Of a stretch of DNA of 6,946 nucleotides, positions 5,700 through 6,946 are shown piece by piece. Made by a program: the position numbers and the translations under genes. The stretch is from Actinomycetes bacterium (lineage in GTDB: Bacteria > Actinomycetota > Actinomycetes > Actinomycetales > Dermatophilaceae), in NCBI GenBank assembly GCA_023451855.1, contig JAEXXY010000059.1, forward strand, positions 1-6,946, read 5' to 3'. Each line of letters starts with the position of its first letter. Position 1 is the stretch's first letter. The notes under the pieces are model-generated. The model ran no database searches. It saw nothing but the letters and a program-made list of their open reading frames with translations, and was not told the DNA's origin.

Positions 5700-6506
5700 C
5701 CGGAGCACGAGGGCGAGGGACCCGGCCACGACGAGGACCGACTGCAGGCTGTGCACGAGGATCGAGAGCCAGACGCTGGTGTAGCGGCGGGCCGGGTAGG
5801 CCAGCGCCAGGCTGTCGAGCAGGATCTTGGGCATGGCCCACGGCATGTGCAGGTGGTAGGCCGCGAACAGGACCCCGTTGGCCAACCAGTCGGCCCGACC
5901 GAACACGCCGCGCATCCTGGGCAGCAGCAGCCCGCGGAAGAGCAGCTCCTCCCCGAGAACCGTGTTGAAGACGGCCATCACGACGATCACCGCGAACCAG
6001 GGCCAGTTGCCCGACAGGAAGTCGTGCCCCTCGGGCGACCGGAGGAAGACCCCCAGGTCCCGGACGGCCGGGACCGGCAGTGAGGGGAGGAGCTGCTCGA
6101 GGCCGACGACGAGCACGGCCGGGACCAGCACCCACCACACCCGTCCACCGACGCGGCCGGTCCGTGGGCTGCGCGGTGGACGCAGCCACAGCGCGTCCTG
6201 CACGGTGTCCCGCCGCAGCGGCCCGATCTCGCGGCGCAGCAGCACGAGCACCAGGACGCCCTGCCAGACCAGACCCGCCGTCAGGCAGGCGATGAGGGCT
6301 CTGGGCCAGGCGGCGGGGCCGCTCAACCGGTCCGCCAGCGCCGGGGCGACCCACCACGCCAGCCCGGCCATCGGCAGCGCCGCCAGGGCCCAGACCCCCA
6401 GCACGCGGCGGAGGCTGTACTGGGGCGGCACGGCCCTCGCCGTCGACAGGGGTCCGCCGTCGTCGAGGACGGCTCCACGCTCCAGCTCTCGGTCCACGTC
6501 GCTCAT
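5697..6506 (-). CDS. CPBP-family intramembrane metalloprotease
   Basis: A 269-residue multi-pass membrane protein of the CPBP (CAAX protease and bacteriocin-processing, Abi) family. Conserved motifs are in order: EELLFRG at residues 186-192 (Glu186, Glu187, Arg191), FAAYH at 214-218 (His218) and a third motif with His252 in SILVHSLQS. These are the predicted metal-binding and catalytic residues of this family. Hydrophobic segments lie near residues 32-58, 68-90, 123-141, 168-185, 205-220 and 244-268. The N-terminal 30 residues are polar and charged. The start at ATG 6504-6506 gives a normal length but lacks a strong Shine-Dalgarno; the frame stays open to 6749, but those upstream codons are Arg-rich and overlap the neighbouring gene, so they are rejected. 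The stop lies in the last unit of a tandem repeat. The substrate is unknown; housekeeping processing and bacteriocin self-immunity are both known for the family. Confidence 0.88.
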   Translation of the reverse strand: MSDVDRELERGAVLDDGGPLSTARAVPPQYSLRRVLGVWALAALPMAGLAWWVAPALADRLSGPAAWPRALIACLTAGLVWQGVLVLVLLRREIGPLRRDTVQDALWLRPPRSPRTGRVGGRVWWVLVPAVLVVGLEQLLPSLPVPAVRDLGVFLRSPEGHDFLSGNWPWFAVIVVMAVFNTVLGEELLFRGLLLPRMRGVFGRADWLANGVLFAAYHLHMPWAMPKILLDSLALAYPARRYTSVWLSILVHSLQSVLVVAGSLALVLR

Positions 6507-6637
6507 GGTCTGCAAGCGTGCGCCGCGAGGCGCCCGCCTGACATCCGGGATGACCCCGAGGACGCTCCCGATCCGACCCTGACCGTGACCCTGGGCCGGG
6601 CGAGCCTTCGGGAACCCGCGCCGAACCGGGACCGACC
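6507..6637 (-). other. Intergenic region upstream of the CPBP gene
   Basis: A 131-base gap between the racemase-like gene's stop and the CPBP start. It contains three tandem hexamers GACCCT, GACCGT, GACCCT (6575-6592, + strand) and a weak inverted repeat TTCGG/CCGAA with a 9-base loop (about 6607-6625). The inverted repeat could help end the upstream transcript but has no T-run. I see no convincing -10/-35 pair and no small gene. Confidence 0.35.
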
Positions 6638-6946
6638 TCAGGACACGACCACGGCGTCGGGCGTCGTCGTGGTCAGGCGCATCCGCACCGTCACCTCGTC
6701 GCCGACGCGCGGCGGCGTGACGCCCTCGGGCAGGGCGAGGAGGCTGCACTGCATGTGCGGCGGCTCGGCGAAGCGTGGCATCGTGCCCGACACGGTGAAG
6801 GGGGAGCGGACCCGGTGGGCCGCCTCGAGGACGCCTTCGGCGATGGCCACGGCGCGCGAGCGGGCCGTGGCTGCCGAGGAGGGGCTCTCCATGGCGACGC
6901 CGTGCGACGTGCCGCCGCTGACGACGACGACGTGGCCGGCGGGCAC
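6638..6946 (-). CDS. Probable alanine-racemase-like PLP protein, C-terminal part only
   Basis: The frame runs off the right edge with 102 codons left, so the N-terminal part, including any PLP lysine, is not visible. The GTG at the edge is most likely an internal valine codon. Recognisable stretches are VVVVSGGTSHGVAMES, SPFTVSGTMPRFAEPPHMQCS, and a C-terminal PRVGDEVTVRMRLTTTTPDAVVV. From memory these resemble the C-terminal domain of actinobacterial proteins annotated as alanine racemase, where a beta-domain carrying a GDEV motif follows the PLP barrel. I cannot confirm this without the N-terminal half. If correct, it is a cytosolic PLP enzyme acting on amino acids, not necessarily the essential cell-wall racemase. 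It reads in the same direction as the CPBP gene, 131 bases away, so it could be transcribed separately. Stop and frame are certain; function is tentative. Confidence 0.5.
   Translation of the reverse strand: MPAGHVVVVSGGTSHGVAMESPSSAATARSRAVAIAEGVLEAAHRVRSPFTVSGTMPRFAEPPHMQCSLLALPEGVTPPRVGDEVTVRMRLTTTTPDAVVVS

Noticed and set aside
5610..6083. + strand frame beginning in the tandem repeat and crossing the CPBP gene
   Set aside because: Its translation is His/Glu/Gln/Pro-rich with no recognisable domain, and it lies opposite well-supported CPBP motifs.
6507..6749. N-terminal extension of the CPBP protein to 6749
   Set aside because: The extra 81 residues are Arg/Ala/Gly-rich, overlap the racemase-like coding region, and are not typical of the family.

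Overview
The window is very GC-rich. Coding density is high, gene junctions are short or overlapping, GTG starts are used, and third codon positions are almost all G or C. The gene order sufD-sufC-sufS-sufU-sufT matches the SUF iron-sulfur cluster operon of Actinobacteria as in mycobacteria, so the source is almost certainly a high-GC actinobacterium. A family such as Intrasporangiaceae (Micrococcales) is possible, but the sequence alone does not settle it.

Left part, + strand (1-3940): the 3' part of sufD, then complete sufC, sufS, sufU and sufT. Junctions are tight: 4 bases between sufD and sufC, 5 bases between sufC and sufS, and 1-base and 4-base stop/start overlaps at sufS/sufU and sufU/sufT. 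This looks like one polycistronic, probably translationally coupled unit. SufS removes sulfur from cysteine, SufU accepts it, SufC and SufD (with SufB, expected just left of the window) form the scaffold ATPase complex, and SufT is a maturation factor. Catalytic residues are intact in all five.

Middle (3952-4566, + strand): a gene for an actinobacterial Vms1/VLRF1-like (acVLRF1) peptidyl-tRNA hydrolase starts only 11 bases after sufT, apparently as the last gene of the same operon. It converges on the next gene with an 8-base overlap, and a 9-bp perfect hairpin spans both stop codons.

Right part, - strand (4559-6946): a membrane-anchored neutral zinc metallopeptidase of the YpfJ/KPN_02809 type, a CPBP-family intramembrane protease, and the C-terminal part of a probable alanine-racemase-like PLP enzyme cut by the window edge. 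The 172-base gap between the two protease genes holds a tandem repeat (two 11-mers and three 13-mers) whose last unit contains the CPBP stop codon. The 131-base gap upstream of the CPBP gene holds three tandem hexamers and no clear promoter.

No tRNA, rRNA, CRISPR array, insertion sequence or integrase was seen. The region reads mostly as conserved chromosomal core. The points most worth a second look are the placement of the VLRF1-like rescue factor behind suf, the shared convergent hairpin, and the stop-codon-bearing tandem repeat.
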